Of a DNA stretch of 64,000 nt, positions 28,361 through 37,557 are shown in pieces (within the stretch, counting starts at the first letter, position 1; the number at the start of each line of letters is the position of its first letter). The translations under genes and the position numbers were made by a program. The stretch is taken from positions 1,449,501-1,513,500 of the forward strand of contig NZ_CP146516.1 of the NCBI RefSeq assembly GCF_037081835.1, in the 5' to 3' direction. Below the pieces are notes generated by a model, which searched no databases, was not told the DNA's origin, and worked only from the letters and a program-made list of their open reading frames with translations. The stretch comes from Spirobacillus cienkowskii. Its GTDB lineage: Bacteria; Bdellovibrionota_B; Oligoflexia; Silvanigrellales; Silvanigrellaceae.

Positions 28361-29365
28361 GTGGTTAATATCGGCAGACCTATGTTTCAAGTAGGTAGCA
28401 ACATCTTTGAGCTTATTGAATTTACAGTAACAAAGACCAACGCATCGCCGTCTTTTGACCGTAAAACACCTATTCTTTATGGCGTTAATGTTGCCAAAGT
28501 GAGAGAAGTGATCCGTTTGCCAACAATTGTCCCTTGTTTAACAAGTACCCCCGAAGTTTTAGGTGTTTTTAACCTGAGAGGCGCTCCCATCCCCGCAATC
28601 CACCTTGCAAAAGCCTTAGGCTATAATGAAGAAGTTGTGACACCTTCAAGTCAAGTCATTGTGACAGAGTTTTCAAGTCGCAAAGCAGGTTTTGTTGTTG
28701 CAGGAACTCGGCGTATCCGTAGAGTCAGTTGGGACAAAGTCTTGCCACCAACAAGCGATGCATTCAATACAATCACAGGAATGATGCTTATTGAAAATCA
28801 AGATTTTATTTTTATCTTAGACTTTGAAAGAATTCTTTTAGATATAGAAGCGAGAAGCGGTGGCCAAGGAACCTCTTCGTTTGCGATAGAAAGTTCAATG
28901 CCTTTACCAAATTCCTTAAATGGTACTGCGCCAGCTGTTGGAGCTCCAATAAACTCAAAAAGACCTCTGATTATGGTTGTCGACGATTCACCAACTGCAA
29001 GAAGAGCAATATGCGAATTGTTACGGAGTATGCAGCTTGATATTATTGAATACACAAACGCCGAAACAGCATGGCGCGAATTGAGTACCTGTGAAGACGG
29101 TTCTGATTTGAGCAAAGTGCAGCTGATTGTAAGCGATGTAGAAATGCCCAAACTCGATGGATATTCATTTGTCAAACGCATTCGTGGCCACGAAAAACTC
29201 AAAAAAATGCCTGTTATTTTACACTCTAGTCTTACGGGTGATGTCAATCGCGATAGAGCAAAACAAGCAGGCGCAGACGCCTATGTTGGCAAGCTCAATC
29301 GGAAAGAAATTATTGAAGCACTGAAAGCAGCCTTACCACCTACCTGGAATGGAGCGTCATCATGA
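28361..29365 (+). CDS. cheV: CheV-type coupling protein (CheW domain plus receiver)
   Basis: The N-terminal CheW domain (about 12-165) contains GVFNLRGAPIPAIHLAKAL. The C-terminal receiver (about 202-325) has the acidic pair Asp208-Asp209, the phospho-acceptor Asp259 in IVSDVEMPKLDG, and Lys311. Phosphorylation by CheA is expected to tune receptor coupling and adaptation. The start is GTG behind AGGGAG. The stop overlaps the next ATG in an ATGA junction, so the downstream paralogue is translated with it. The linker between the domains (about 168-200) is flexible and Pro/Ser-rich. Confidence 0.93.
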   Translation: MVNIGRPMFQVGSNIFELIEFTVTKTNASPSFDRKTPILYGVNVAKVREVIRLPTIVPCLTSTPEVLGVFNLRGAPIPAIHLAKALGYNEEVVTPSSQVIVTEFSSRKAGFVVAGTRRIRRVSWDKVLPPTSDAFNTITGMMLIENQDFIFILDFERILLDIEARSGGQGTSSFAIESSMPLPNSLNGTAPAVGAPINSKRPLIMVVDDSPTARRAICELLRSMQLDIIEYTNAETAWRELSTCEDGSDLSKVQLIVSDVEMPKLDGYSFVKRIRGHEKLKKMPVILHSSLTGDVNRDRAKQAGADAYVGKLNRKEIIEALKAALPPTWNGASS

Positions 29366-30327
29366 CTGCTCCAGACACTCTAACCTTCGCCCCAGAACAG
29401 GTTATTTTTAATGAGGGCGATAAATCTGATGGCATTTATCTGGTTCAAGAAGGTGAAATAGAAGTGTATCGTGTTCGTGAAAATATGCCTATTGTTTTAG
29501 GAAAACTGGTGGCTGGTGAAGTCCTTGGGACGTTAACAATTTTTTCTAATGAAACTCGTAAAGCATCTGCCCGTGCTCTCAAACAGACAACATTAGTTTT
29601 TTACCAAAACTCTGGAATGAGTGAATCTTTTAAAAATTTGCCAGGCTGGTGCCAAGCTGTCATTAAAGATGCACTAAGACGTTTAAACCACGTGAATAAT
29701 TTGCTGACCGAAACAAAGATCCATGAAAAAAACTTATTGCGAAGCATTGGCACATCGCATCATCACTCTGCACAATTGGCTTTTTTGCTATCGAGCTATG
29801 TAAAAAAAAATAGCCTAAAAAATGATGTCAATGTATCCATTTATCCTACATCAGATTTTTTAATTTATGCAGAAAAAATTTTGAATAAAGATTTTAATTA
29901 TTTAGAAAAAATATACAAATCTTTTATAGAATATGGGCTCGTTAAAGAGGTTGATGACAAAAAATTTGGAACAATTCTGGTAAATCCTAATGAATCTATG
30001 ATTCATGATTTTGCCGTTTTTTCTATTGATGTGGTAAAAAAAGGACTTAATTTTTTTACTCCAAAAAAATTTCATCCTTGGATGAGCGCGCTCACGCGTA
30101 TTAGTCGTAAAAATAATAATTTAGAAAAATTTAAGAGAGCGGATCTCGCATTGTTGTTGCAAACAGAAGTTGGACGTCAAGATGGAGAATCATTACTCAC
30201 ACAAATGCTCGATCATAAAATTATTGCTGAACAAAATGGCGAAATTACTTTTTCTGTCCTAAAACTTCATAAAGCCGTTGTATTTGAAAGCTTAGTACGA
30301 AGTATTAAAGATATAAAACCAGCTTAA
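29362..30327 (+). CDS. Cyclic-nucleotide-binding-domain-like protein, paralogue 2
   Basis: This protein of 321 residues has the same layout as the product of 27285-28289. The beta-roll (GDKSDGIYLVQEGEIEVY, then AGEVLGTLTIFSNETRKAS) is nearer the consensus and keeps a Gly-Glu where the cyclic-nucleotide ribose would bind. The arginine of the cassette is displaced. The helical C-terminal region shares the paralogue signature (LNKDFNYLEKIY, LLQTEVGRQDGESLL). It begins inside the stop of cheV, implying matched stoichiometry. The effector molecule, if any, is unknown. Confidence 0.82.
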   Translation: MTAPDTLTFAPEQVIFNEGDKSDGIYLVQEGEIEVYRVRENMPIVLGKLVAGEVLGTLTIFSNETRKASARALKQTTLVFYQNSGMSESFKNLPGWCQAVIKDALRRLNHVNNLLTETKIHEKNLLRSIGTSHHHSAQLAFLLSSYVKKNSLKNDVNVSIYPTSDFLIYAEKILNKDFNYLEKIYKSFIEYGLVKEVDDKKFGTILVNPNESMIHDFAVFSIDVVKKGLNFFTPKKFHPWMSALTRISRKNNNLEKFKRADLALLLQTEVGRQDGESLLTQMLDHKIIAEQNGEITFSVLKLHKAVVFESLVRSIKDIKPA

Positions 30328-30337
30328 AATTTTATTC

Positions 30338-31198
30338 TTAACCAAACTTACCATGAACATAATCAAGAGATTGTTTGTCTTTAGGGTTTGAGAAAAAGGT
30401 TTTTGTATCACTCGCTTCAATAATCTCACCCTGACTCATAAATACCGTATCGTCACTCGCACGCATCGCCTGTTGCATGTTGTGGGTGACCATCACAATG
30501 GTAAAATCTTTTTTGAGTTCAAAAAGCAACTGTTCAATTTTTTGCGTAGAAATTGGATCAAGAGCAGAACATGGCTCATCGAGCAAAAGAATTTCTGGCT
30601 TAACTGCAATCGTGCGCGCAATACAGAGTCTTTGTTGTTGCCCACCAGAAAGTCCAAGTCCAGAATGATGAAGATGATCTTTGACTTCGTCCCACAATGC
30701 CGCAGCACGCAAAGCCCATTCAACGCGTTGTTGCAAATCTTTTTTACTCAAACGTTCGTGCATTTTGACTGCAAAAGAAATATTTTCAAAAATAGACATA
30801 GGGAATGGCGTTGGTTTTTGAAATACCATACCAACTTTTGTCCGCAATTCATTGAGATCAACACTCGAATCAAGAATATTTTTTCCTTGAATCAGAATAT
30901 TTCCATAAGCTTTTTGTTCTGGATATAAGCTATAAATTCGATTAATTGTACGTAAAAGAGTGGATTTACCAGAGCCCGATGGTCCTATCAATGCCGTGAT
31001 TTTATTTTTTCGAAATGAAATATTAATATTTTTTAAGCGGTGCTTGTTGCCATAATAAAAGTTGAGATCTTCAATAGAAATATGCGCACCCTCGCGAAGC
31101 ACAACAAGATTATCTAAGTTGCTAGAAGAATCTGCAGCAGCATTTGCTGCCTTACCAGAATGTTTTGAGCATTGAAAAATATTTGAAAAAAAGCTCAT
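30338..31198 (-). CDS. pstB: Phosphate ABC transporter ATP-binding protein PstB
   Basis: PstB is the ATPase of the high-affinity phosphate importer. It has Walker [10 protein letters not shown], the signature LSGGQQQR and Walker [14 protein letters not shown], with the PstB-typical [18 protein letters not shown]. The N-terminal 35 residues are a low-complexity Ser/Ala extension beyond the family core. Its ATG overlaps the pstA stop (ATGA), and it is the last gene of the operon. No phoU follows; the next gene downstream is the convergent cNMP-like paralogue. Confidence 0.97.
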   Translation of the reverse strand: MSFFSNIFQCSKHSGKAANAAADSSSNLDNLVVLREGAHISIEDLNFYYGNKHRLKNINISFRKNKITALIGPSGSGKSTLLRTINRIYSLYPEQKAYGNILIQGKNILDSSVDLNELRTKVGMVFQKPTPFPMSIFENISFAVKMHERLSKKDLQQRVEWALRAAALWDEVKDHLHHSGLGLSGGQQQRLCIARTIAVKPEILLLDEPCSALDPISTQKIEQLLFELKKDFTIVMVTHNMQQAMRASDDTVFMSQGEIIEASDTKTFFSNPKDKQSLDYVHGKFG

Positions 31199-32043
31199 GA
31201 GCGTTTTCCCCCAGCTTTAGAAAAAGAACGTGTTAAAATATTTAAAAATAATACAACAACAGTAATGAGCAACGCTCCACCCCAAGCTAAATCTTGCCAA
31301 TTATGGTAGGGACTCATCGCAAATTGATAAATTGTGACAGGTAAATTTGCGATAGGCTGACTGAGATTTGTACTCCAAAACTGATTATTTAACGAAGTAA
31401 AGAGTAAAGGTGCTGTTTCTCCAGAAATACGCGCAATAGCAAGCAACACTCCTGTTAACATTCCCTGCCTTGAAGCACGCCAGGCAACATGGACAACAAC
31501 ACGCCATTTGGGTAAACCCAATGCAATTGCAGCTTCTCGTAACTCATTGGGCACAAGATTTAACATGTCTTCAGCACTGCGCGTAATAATTGGACATGCA
31601 ATCATTGCAAGCGAAATTGCACCTGCTAAAGCAGAATAATTCCCCATAGGATGCACGACAACGGTATATATAAACAAACCAACAATTATAGAAGGAGCGC
31701 TCAGCCAAACGTCATTCACAAAACGAATAACAGATGCAATTTTACGGCCTCTTGCATACTCCGATAAAAATGTTGCTGCTAAAATACCCATTGGAGTGGC
31801 AACAATCACTGCCGCAACAGTAATAATAAAACTACCAAAAATTGCGTTTCTTAAACCTCCTCCAAGAGAATCTGGGGACGGCGTGTCTTCAAGAAAAAAA
31901 TCAACACTTATTGCAGGAAAACCATGAACAATAAGTGCATAAAAAATAGAACTTAAAATTGTGATTCCAAATAAAACAGACGTTATACACAATAATGAAA
32001 AAGTTTTATTTGATAATTTTCTAACAAATTGCTTTCTTTTCAT
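31195..32043 (-). CDS. pstA: Phosphate ABC transporter permease PstA
   Basis: PstA and PstC form the membrane channel. About six hydrophobic helices are visible, with the permease loop [20 protein letters not shown] early and the EAA-like segment [18 protein letters not shown] late. The 282-residue length fits the family. The start overlaps the pstC stop by one base and the stop overlaps the pstB start, so translation is coupled throughout. Confidence 0.96.
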   Translation of the reverse strand: MKRKQFVRKLSNKTFSLLCITSVLFGITILSSIFYALIVHGFPAISVDFFLEDTPSPDSLGGGLRNAIFGSFIITVAAVIVATPMGILAATFLSEYARGRKIASVIRFVNDVWLSAPSIIVGLFIYTVVVHPMGNYSALAGAISLAMIACPIITRSAEDMLNLVPNELREAAIALGLPKWRVVVHVAWRASRQGMLTGVLLAIARISGETAPLLFTSLNNQFWSTNLSQPIANLPVTIYQFAMSPYHNWQDLAWGGALLITVVVLFLNILTRSFSKAGGKRS

Positions 32044-32963
32044 TATTTAGCTCCCGCCTTTTTTCTATCAATCCGAAGTAAAAATAATCGTGCGAAAGCC
32101 AGTATTAAAAAAGAAAGAACAAATAAAATCATTCCTAATTCTAATAAAGAAGCAGGATATAAAACTCCTGTTGCTTCGTTAAACTCATTGGCAATGGATG
32201 CCGAAATTGTTGTACCAGGCATAAAAAGAGACGTTGTTAGGAATTTAGAATTGCCAATCACAAAAGTAACAGCCATGGTTTCACCAAGAGCTCTACCCAA
32301 GCCAAGCATAATACTACCAATCATCCCTTTGCGGACATAAGGAACAATAACCTTTCTCACAACTTCAAAGCGTGTTGCGCCCACTCCGTATGCAGCTTCT
32401 TTCAAAACAGCTGGAACAGAGCGAAACATGTCAATCAGAGTAGAAGAAATATAAGGAATAATCATAATTGCTAATATTAGACCTGCTGTAAAAATACCAA
32501 TCCCTAATGGTGGACCACCAAAAAGATTATCGAGTATAGGAATACCCTGAACTGCATCAGAAATATAAGGTTGCACATAATTTGATAAAAAAGGGGCGAG
32601 CACGAGCAATCCCCACATTCCATAAATAATGCTAGGAATTCCTGCCATCAGATCGATTAGAGTTCTTACAGTTTTGGAAATTTTACCTTGCGACATTTCT
32701 GAAATAAACACAGCAATACCAAGGCTTAAAGGCACTCCTAACACCATCGCAATCAATGATGTCATCAATGTTCCGCACACGGCACTCAAGGCTCCAAAAT
32801 GACCTTGTACCGGATCCCATGCATCACTTGTTAAAAAGTGAAATCCAAATGCTTGAATTGAAGGATAACTTGCCACACAAAGTGAAAATAACACACAAAT
32901 AAGCAACAAGAATGCAAACCAAGCAAAAAACCTTGTCAGATTTGAAAAAAGTAAGTCTCCCAA
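32043..32963 (-). CDS. pstC: Phosphate ABC transporter permease PstC
   Basis: The TTG start at 32963 is preferred because AGGAG lies 7 nt upstream; a longer frame reaches 33014 but would overlap pstS. The 306-residue product has six helices. It has the Pst-typical FLTSDAWDPVQGHFGALSAV periplasmic segment and the cytoplasmic EAA loop LKEAAYGVGATRFEVV, plus GLGRALGETMAVTFVIG near the end. It lies between pstS (39-bp gap) and pstA (1-base overlap). Confidence 0.95.
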   Translation of the reverse strand: MGDLLFSNLTRFFAWFAFLLLICVLFSLCVASYPSIQAFGFHFLTSDAWDPVQGHFGALSAVCGTLMTSLIAMVLGVPLSLGIAVFISEMSQGKISKTVRTLIDLMAGIPSIIYGMWGLLVLAPFLSNYVQPYISDAVQGIPILDNLFGGPPLGIGIFTAGLILAIMIIPYISSTLIDMFRSVPAVLKEAAYGVGATRFEVVRKVIVPYVRKGMIGSIMLGLGRALGETMAVTFVIGNSKFLTTSLFMPGTTISASIANEFNEATGVLYPASLLELGMILFVLSFLILAFARLFLLRIDRKKAGAK

Positions 32964-33001
32964 AACGGCACTCCTAAAAACTTGAAAACAGAAATTACAG
33001 A

Positions 33002-34111
33002 CTATAAATCCCAAAGGGAACTTTTATCTTTTAAAGATTTTATTTCTTTTGACCAGTTTTTTTCGATGAGTTTTACAGTTTTTTCAGGAATTGGAATATA
33101 ATCTAAAGACTCAGCTGTCTCTGCACCCTTTGTAAAAGCATAATGAAAAAATTTTAAGACATCTTTTCCAATACTTGCATTTTCTTGTTGTTTTGCAATT
33201 AAAATAAACGTAGCCGCTGTAATTGGCCACGACGCAGCACCATTTTGATTTGCAAGCAAAACACCCATTCCAGAAGTTTTTTCCCATTCCGCATTGAGCG
33301 CTGCTGCTTGAAAAGAATGACGAAACGCCTGACTGACTTTCTTATCATCAGAAAATTCACTTTCTGTAAGATGTGGAACCAGCTTTCCTTCTGCATTAAA
33401 CATTCTTGTCCAAGCCATTTTATTTTGCAGTGCATAGGCATATTCTACATAACCAATTGCTCCGGGCGCACGTTTTACCATGTTTGTGACGCCTTCATTA
33501 CCTTTACCGCCAACTCCCATAATTGAGCTAGACCAAGAGATCGCGGTACCCGATCCTGATTTCCAAATGCTTGGAGCTGATTTTTCTAGAAAATAGGTAA
33601 AATTATAAGTAGTCCCGGAAGCATCTGAACGATAAACCACTATAATTCCCTTGTTTGGAAGAGTCACATGAGGATTGAGTTCAGCAATGCGTTTGTCATT
33701 CCAGTTTTTGATCTGGCCGCTATAAATTTCTGCTAAGGTTTGTGCATTTAAAATAAGCTGACCTTGAGAAACACCTTGAATATTGGTAATAATAACAATA
33801 CCGCCAATCACGGCTGGAAACTGCGTTAATCCTTTTGTTTCAAGATCTTCAGAATTTAATGGCATGTCTGTTGCACCAAAATCAACTATCTTACCTTGGA
33901 TTTGTTTAATCCCAGCCCCTGAGCCTGTAGATTGATAATTGATCTTAACACCAGTCTCATTCTTGTATTGAGAAGCCCACTTATAAAGAACAGGGGCAAT
34001 AAAACTAGAGCCAGCACCAGTAATAAGGTTAGAAGCCTTTGCCACAACACTTATAAATACACAGCTCAGTATTGCTAAAACGCAAACCAGCCGGCCAAGG
34101 CTAAAACGCAT
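33002..34111 (-). CDS. pstS: Phosphate-binding periplasmic protein PstS
   Basis: PstS captures inorganic phosphate for the PstCAB importer. The ATG at 34111 has AAAGGAG 8 nt upstream. After a signal peptide ending near SVVAKA, the phosphate-binding segments appear: GAGSSFIAPVLYKWA, STGSGAGIKQI, DFGATDMPLNSEDL, and YRSDASGTTYNF. These are the standard ligand contacts. The 369-residue length is normal. It heads the pstSCAB operon and is the most distal from the terminator side. phoB/phoR are not in the window. Confidence 0.97.
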   Translation of the reverse strand: MRFSLGRLVCVLAILSCVFISVVAKASNLITGAGSSFIAPVLYKWASQYKNETGVKINYQSTGSGAGIKQIQGKIVDFGATDMPLNSEDLETKGLTQFPAVIGGIVIITNIQGVSQGQLILNAQTLAEIYSGQIKNWNDKRIAELNPHVTLPNKGIIVVYRSDASGTTYNFTYFLEKSAPSIWKSGSGTAISWSSSIMGVGGKGNEGVTNMVKRAPGAIGYVEYAYALQNKMAWTRMFNAEGKLVPHLTESEFSDDKKVSQAFRHSFQAAALNAEWEKTSGMGVLLANQNGAASWPITAATFILIAKQQENASIGKDVLKFFHYAFTKGAETAESLDYIPIPEKTVKLIEKNWSKEIKSLKDKSSLWDL

Positions 34112-34273
34112 AAAAACTGCTCCTTTAACTTTATACAACAAAAACGCAACATCGATTTAGGCCATCCCGTTACGTGCATAAAGCGTTAATTCATTTATAT
34201 CTAAATTTGTAGGAGATTATTGTTAAAATAATTTGGCAATTGAACTGGTCTATCGAAAAAACGCCATCAAATA

Positions 34274-34291
34274 GACACAAATTTGTCACAA
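34274..34291 (-). promoter_or_regulatory. Possible Pho-box-like 7-4-7 direct repeat upstream of pstS
   Basis: Read on the minus strand, TTGTGAC and TTGTGTC are separated by AAAT. This is the spacing of a PhoB box (two 7-mers with a 4-bp A/T spacer), although the heptamers differ from the E. coli CTGTCAT. It lies about 163 bp upstream of the pstS start. Confidence 0.3.
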
Positions 34292-34320
34292 CTTCATCGC
34301 AGTTGATTGCTTTGCTTCAA

Positions 34321-34348
34321 TTGTCAAACAAAAGTAATTTGCTATAGT
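34321..34348 (+). promoter_or_regulatory. Sigma-70-like promoter for the PP-loop gene
   Basis: TTGTCA at 34321 and TATAGT at 34343 are separated by 16 bp. The expected start of transcription is about 40 nt before the TTG start codon. It is the only well-spaced pair noticed in the pstS/PP-loop divergent region. Confidence 0.45.
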
Positions 34349-34396
34349 TCACAATTGTCAAGAAATTTATCATTTTCTTTAAAAAGGAGCATAAAT

Positions 34397-35065
34397 TTGG
34401 AACATAAAAACGCACTTTGCACCTGGACGGGCGGCCATGAGTCAAGCTTAACCCTTTTGCATGCGCTAAAAAATTATACAGTCAAATGCTTAGTCACTCC
34501 AACCGTCGAATCAGATTTTAATACCTTTCATTTACAATTGTTACCTCCTTCAATTTTACGTGCTCAAGCAGATCTTATAAAGCAACCATTGCTCATTTTA
34601 AATACTTCGTATAACGAATACGAAAGTGCATTTAGCCAAGCTTTAAATAGTTTAAAAAAACATAAAATGAATACTCTGATATTTTCTACAATTCGTCATA
34701 ATTTAGCAAAACAATCACTAGAAAACTTGTGCCATAATTTAGGCATTAAAGGCTATTTTCCATTGTGGGAAAGATACGAAGAGGGATTGCTTTCTGAGTT
34801 TTTAGAAATGGGGTTTAAAGCAAAAATTATTGCAGTCAACGAAAAATTTTTAACCCGAGACTTTCTTGGAAAAGATTTAGACAAAGACGTTATTGAAGAG
34901 TTTCGTCAAAGAAAAATAGATCTATTTGGCGAAAATGGCGAATATCAAACACTGTTATATGAAGCGCCATTTTTTTCAGAGCCACTGCAAATCAAAGAAG
35001 GTGACATTAATTTAAGAAATGGAAATTGGACGCTTGATGTCTCTCTAAATTCTTCTTTAAATTAA
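34397..35065 (+). CDS. PP-loop ATPase, diphthine-ammonia-ligase-like (Dph6 family)
   Basis: The TTG start at 34397 has AAAGGAG 7 nt before it, giving 222 residues. The N-terminal PP-loop reads WTGGHESSL, a variant of SGGKDS, and the C-terminal part has the family signature GENGEYQTLLYEAP. Dph6 proteins add an ammonia group to a diphthine side chain in eukaryotes and archaea, but bacteria lack diphthamide, so the bacterial homologues act on another substrate that remains unknown. The ThiY-like binding protein gene begins 9 bp downstream, indicating an operon. Confidence 0.82.
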   Translation: MEHKNALCTWTGGHESSLTLLHALKNYTVKCLVTPTVESDFNTFHLQLLPPSILRAQADLIKQPLLILNTSYNEYESAFSQALNSLKKHKMNTLIFSTIRHNLAKQSLENLCHNLGIKGYFPLWERYEEGLLSEFLEMGFKAKIIAVNEKFLTRDFLGKDLDKDVIEEFRQRKIDLFGENGEYQTLLYEAPFFSEPLQIKEGDINLRNGNWTLDVSLNSSLN

Positions 35066-35074
35066 GGATTTATT

Positions 35075-36067
35075 ATGAGTCTTTTTTTCAATAAAATTTT
35101 TAAAATTAGCAGCATTTTATTTTGCTGTACCAGCAACTTTTGTTATGCAACAGAAAACGGCAGTTCTAATCAAAAAAAATCAGTTACCCTATTATTAGAC
35201 TGGAAGCCGAATACCAATCATTTGGGTTTTTATGTTGCGCAAGCAAAAGGATTTTACAAAGAAGAAGGATTAGAACTTAACATCATCAATCCCACACAAT
35301 CATCCACAGTTGCATTGGTTGCAGTAGGCAAAGCAGATTTTGGAATTGGTTACGCAAACCAATTTATTTATGCTCAAAATAAAAATATTCCGCTAGTTTC
35401 AGTTGCTGGAATTATTTATAAAGATACCTCCTGTTTTGTTTGGCGCAGTTCATTAGGTGTTAAAACAATTAAAGATTTAGAAGGAAAACGATACGGCGGC
35501 TGGGGAAGCCCAGAAGAACACGCCACACTAAAATATATTTTTGAAAAAAATAATGCGTCATTTGAGAAATTAAAAATGTTAACTATTGGCACATTTGATT
35601 TTCTGCCTGCTACGTTAAAAACAATAGATTTTACCTGGGAATACCCTGCTTGGAATATTCTTGCTGCACAATTAAAAAAAGTTTCAGTACAAACCTATTG
35701 CCCAGCAGAACACTTTCCTGAACTCAACAAACCTTCTCCTTTAATTTTTACAAGTAAGAATCTTATTAAACAGGATCCAAAACGTATTAAACAATTTATG
35801 AAGGCTACCGCAAAAGGATACCAATTTGCCATCCAAAACCCAACTGAAGCAGCTAAAATTTTTATAAAATCTGTTCCAGAAATGGATTCAGATCTGGTTT
35901 ACGCATCAGCAAAAATGTTGTCTTCATTATTTCAAGCTCAAGGCAAAAAATGGGGTGAACAAAATGTAACAGAATTTGTTACTTATGCAAATTGGATGAA
36001 AAAATCAAAATTAATTCAAATAATCCCAGATTTTAATTCTTCTATTACAAATTCATTTTTGCCTTAA
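35075..36067 (+). CDS. NMT1/THI5-like periplasmic binding protein (ThiY type)
   Basis: A signal peptide or lipoprotein-like leader (residues 1-26, ending CYATE) precedes a type-2 binding fold. It has LLLDWKPNTNHLGFYVAQAK at the start of the domain and the family's GGWGSPEEHATLKYIF in the hinge region. ThiY proteins bind the pyrimidine precursor of thiamine for salvage. No ThiXZ permease or ATPase follows, and no TPP riboswitch is visible upstream, so the ligand assignment is by family only. It is co-transcribed with the PP-loop gene. Confidence 0.85.
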   Translation: MSLFFNKIFKISSILFCCTSNFCYATENGSSNQKKSVTLLLDWKPNTNHLGFYVAQAKGFYKEEGLELNIINPTQSSTVALVAVGKADFGIGYANQFIYAQNKNIPLVSVAGIIYKDTSCFVWRSSLGVKTIKDLEGKRYGGWGSPEEHATLKYIFEKNNASFEKLKMLTIGTFDFLPATLKTIDFTWEYPAWNILAAQLKKVSVQTYCPAEHFPELNKPSPLIFTSKNLIKQDPKRIKQFMKATAKGYQFAIQNPTEAAKIFIKSVPEMDSDLVYASAKMLSSLFQAQGKKWGEQNVTEFVTYANWMKKSKLIQIIPDFNSSITNSFLP

Positions 36068-36205
36068 AAAACATTATCTAATATACAAAAAAGTATTTTG
36101 AATTTTACTCTATACTTTTAGACAAAATTTTGACTTTATTTAATTACATCAAGACACAAATAATAAATAATGAATAATAAAAAATACCGTCAGAGAGGAT
36201 AAAGT

Positions 36206-36958
36206 ATGTTACGTTTGAGATGTATACGCACTATCTGTATTTTAGCAAGTTTTTTATCTAATTTATTTTGTATTGCAGAAGCTTCAGAGTATCACATTTC
36301 ATTAGGAATTAATCCTCCTTATACGATTAAGCTAGACAACAAAAACCCTGAAGGAATATTTTTAGAAATTATTCATGAAGCATTAAACAATTCTAACATA
36401 AAATTAACTATTGATAATAAAGAAATTCCTTGGAAAAGGGCGCACGAAAATAAAGAAGAAAATAATTTACTTTTTTATCTATCACGCACCCCAGCAAGAG
36501 AAAAAAATTATACTTGGATTGTTTCACTTTTTCGAGATGAACCTGTACTCACTAATCTCAATGATTCTATTGTAATTAAAAAAACCGAAGATCTAAAACA
36601 AATTAAAAAAATTGGTGCCATAGCAGGAGGAGGAGGAGAGAGTTTTTTAAAATCCAATGGATTAGTAAAAAATTTCTATTCATGCAAAGACGAAACACAA
36701 TGTTACAACCTGTTACTTGAAAATAAAATTGAAGCAGTGATCTCTCCACAAGTTAAAGCAAAATTTGTAGTTAAAAAACTAAAAATTGATCATTTGGTAA
36801 AAAGTAGTAAAGGTCTCTCTGCAGTTGAAGGTTGGCTTGCTTCAACTCTTAACATGTCCCAAAAAAATCAAGTCGAGCTTAAAAATGCAATTCAAAAATT
36901 TAAAAAAACAAGCCGTTATGAAAATATTCTTAAAAAATATCAAGCCAATCGTCCATAA
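36206..36958 (+). CDS. Periplasmic solute-binding protein, family 3-like
   Basis: A signal peptide ends at IAEASEYH. The mature part has the family-3 opening GINPPYTIKLDNKNPEGIFL and a second lobe with IKKIGAIAGGGGESFLKSNG and LLENKIEAVISPQVKA. At 250 residues it is a minimal binding domain. An AGAGAGGA site precedes the ATG. There is a 138-bp AT-rich gap from the ThiY-like gene, so it may have its own promoter. The protein resembles the amino-acid binding group, but no transporter gene is present. It may instead be a sensor of the type seen in Bdellovibrio relatives. Confidence 0.7.
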   Translation: MLRLRCIRTICILASFLSNLFCIAEASEYHISLGINPPYTIKLDNKNPEGIFLEIIHEALNNSNIKLTIDNKEIPWKRAHENKEENNLLFYLSRTPAREKNYTWIVSLFRDEPVLTNLNDSIVIKKTEDLKQIKKIGAIAGGGGESFLKSNGLVKNFYSCKDETQCYNLLLENKIEAVISPQVKAKFVVKKLKIDHLVKSSKGLSAVEGWLASTLNMSQKNQVELKNAIQKFKKTSRYENILKKYQANRP

Positions 36959-37048
36959 GACAAATAAAAACTAATAATAAAGCAATAGTTTTTAAGAAAT
37001 TTAGAATAAGCTATGATATTTATTTTAGTTTTCATTTTTGACTTTTTT

Positions 37049-37339
37049 TTATCTTAAAAACGCTGGAATTTCTAAATCAAGCTCAACAAAATTAACTGCC
37101 TTGTATTTGCATTCAAAATTATGCTCTCCTCTAACAATCACTTCGTATTCATCATGAGAATTTTTATGAATGGAGTGAATATAATCTTTTTCTTGGCAAT
37201 GGCATTCAACAAAAAGTTTTGCTGCACAATTGATATTTTTAGCAAAGACAATTTTATCTGGAGACCAGATATCTTTTTTTAATATATCTTGTTTTAAAAA
37301 CTGAAAGTAAAACCCTCTTTCCCTATCAGAGTCAAGCAT
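37049..37339 (-). CDS. Small cysteine-containing hypothetical protein
   Basis: The 96-residue product is not recognised. It contains four cysteines (KNINCAAKLFVECHCQEK and NFECKYK) and no signal peptide or membrane helix. The VECHCQ pair could bind a metal or form a disulfide. AGGA lies about 10 nt before the ATG, a weak site. The base composition fits its neighbours. It is divergent from gltX. Confidence 0.45.
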   Translation of the reverse strand: MLDSDRERGFYFQFLKQDILKKDIWSPDKIVFAKNINCAAKLFVECHCQEKDYIHSIHKNSHDEYEVIVRGEHNFECKYKAVNFVELDLEIPAFLR

Positions 37340-37517
37340 TGTTTGTGAATCCTAAGTTTCAAAGAGTTTATAGCAAATACAAAAGCGCGCTCTTAACAGT
37401 AAATGTGACGATATTACGTTAACGAGATGAGTATACGAATCACATTGGTTTTTGCAACTTAGACAATAATAACTCTGATTGCCAAACGAATACGATATGA
37501 GGTAATGCCATAGATTG

Positions 37518-37533
37518 TGGGATAACAATCCCA
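37518..37533 (+). promoter_or_regulatory. Hairpin TGGGAT-N4-ATCCCA in the gltX leader
   Basis: A perfect 6-bp inverted repeat with an AACA loop lies just upstream of the AAGGAGC ribosome site of gltX. It is compact enough to be an operator or to affect initiation. No T-box features are visible around it. Confidence 0.4.
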
Positions 37534-37557
37534 AATGCAGATAAGGAGCACTTTTCC

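Noticed and set aside
36089-36119. AAAAGTAT/ATACTTTT repeat after the ThiY-like gene
   Set aside because: The arms are short, AT-only and separated by a long loop; support for a terminator is too weak.
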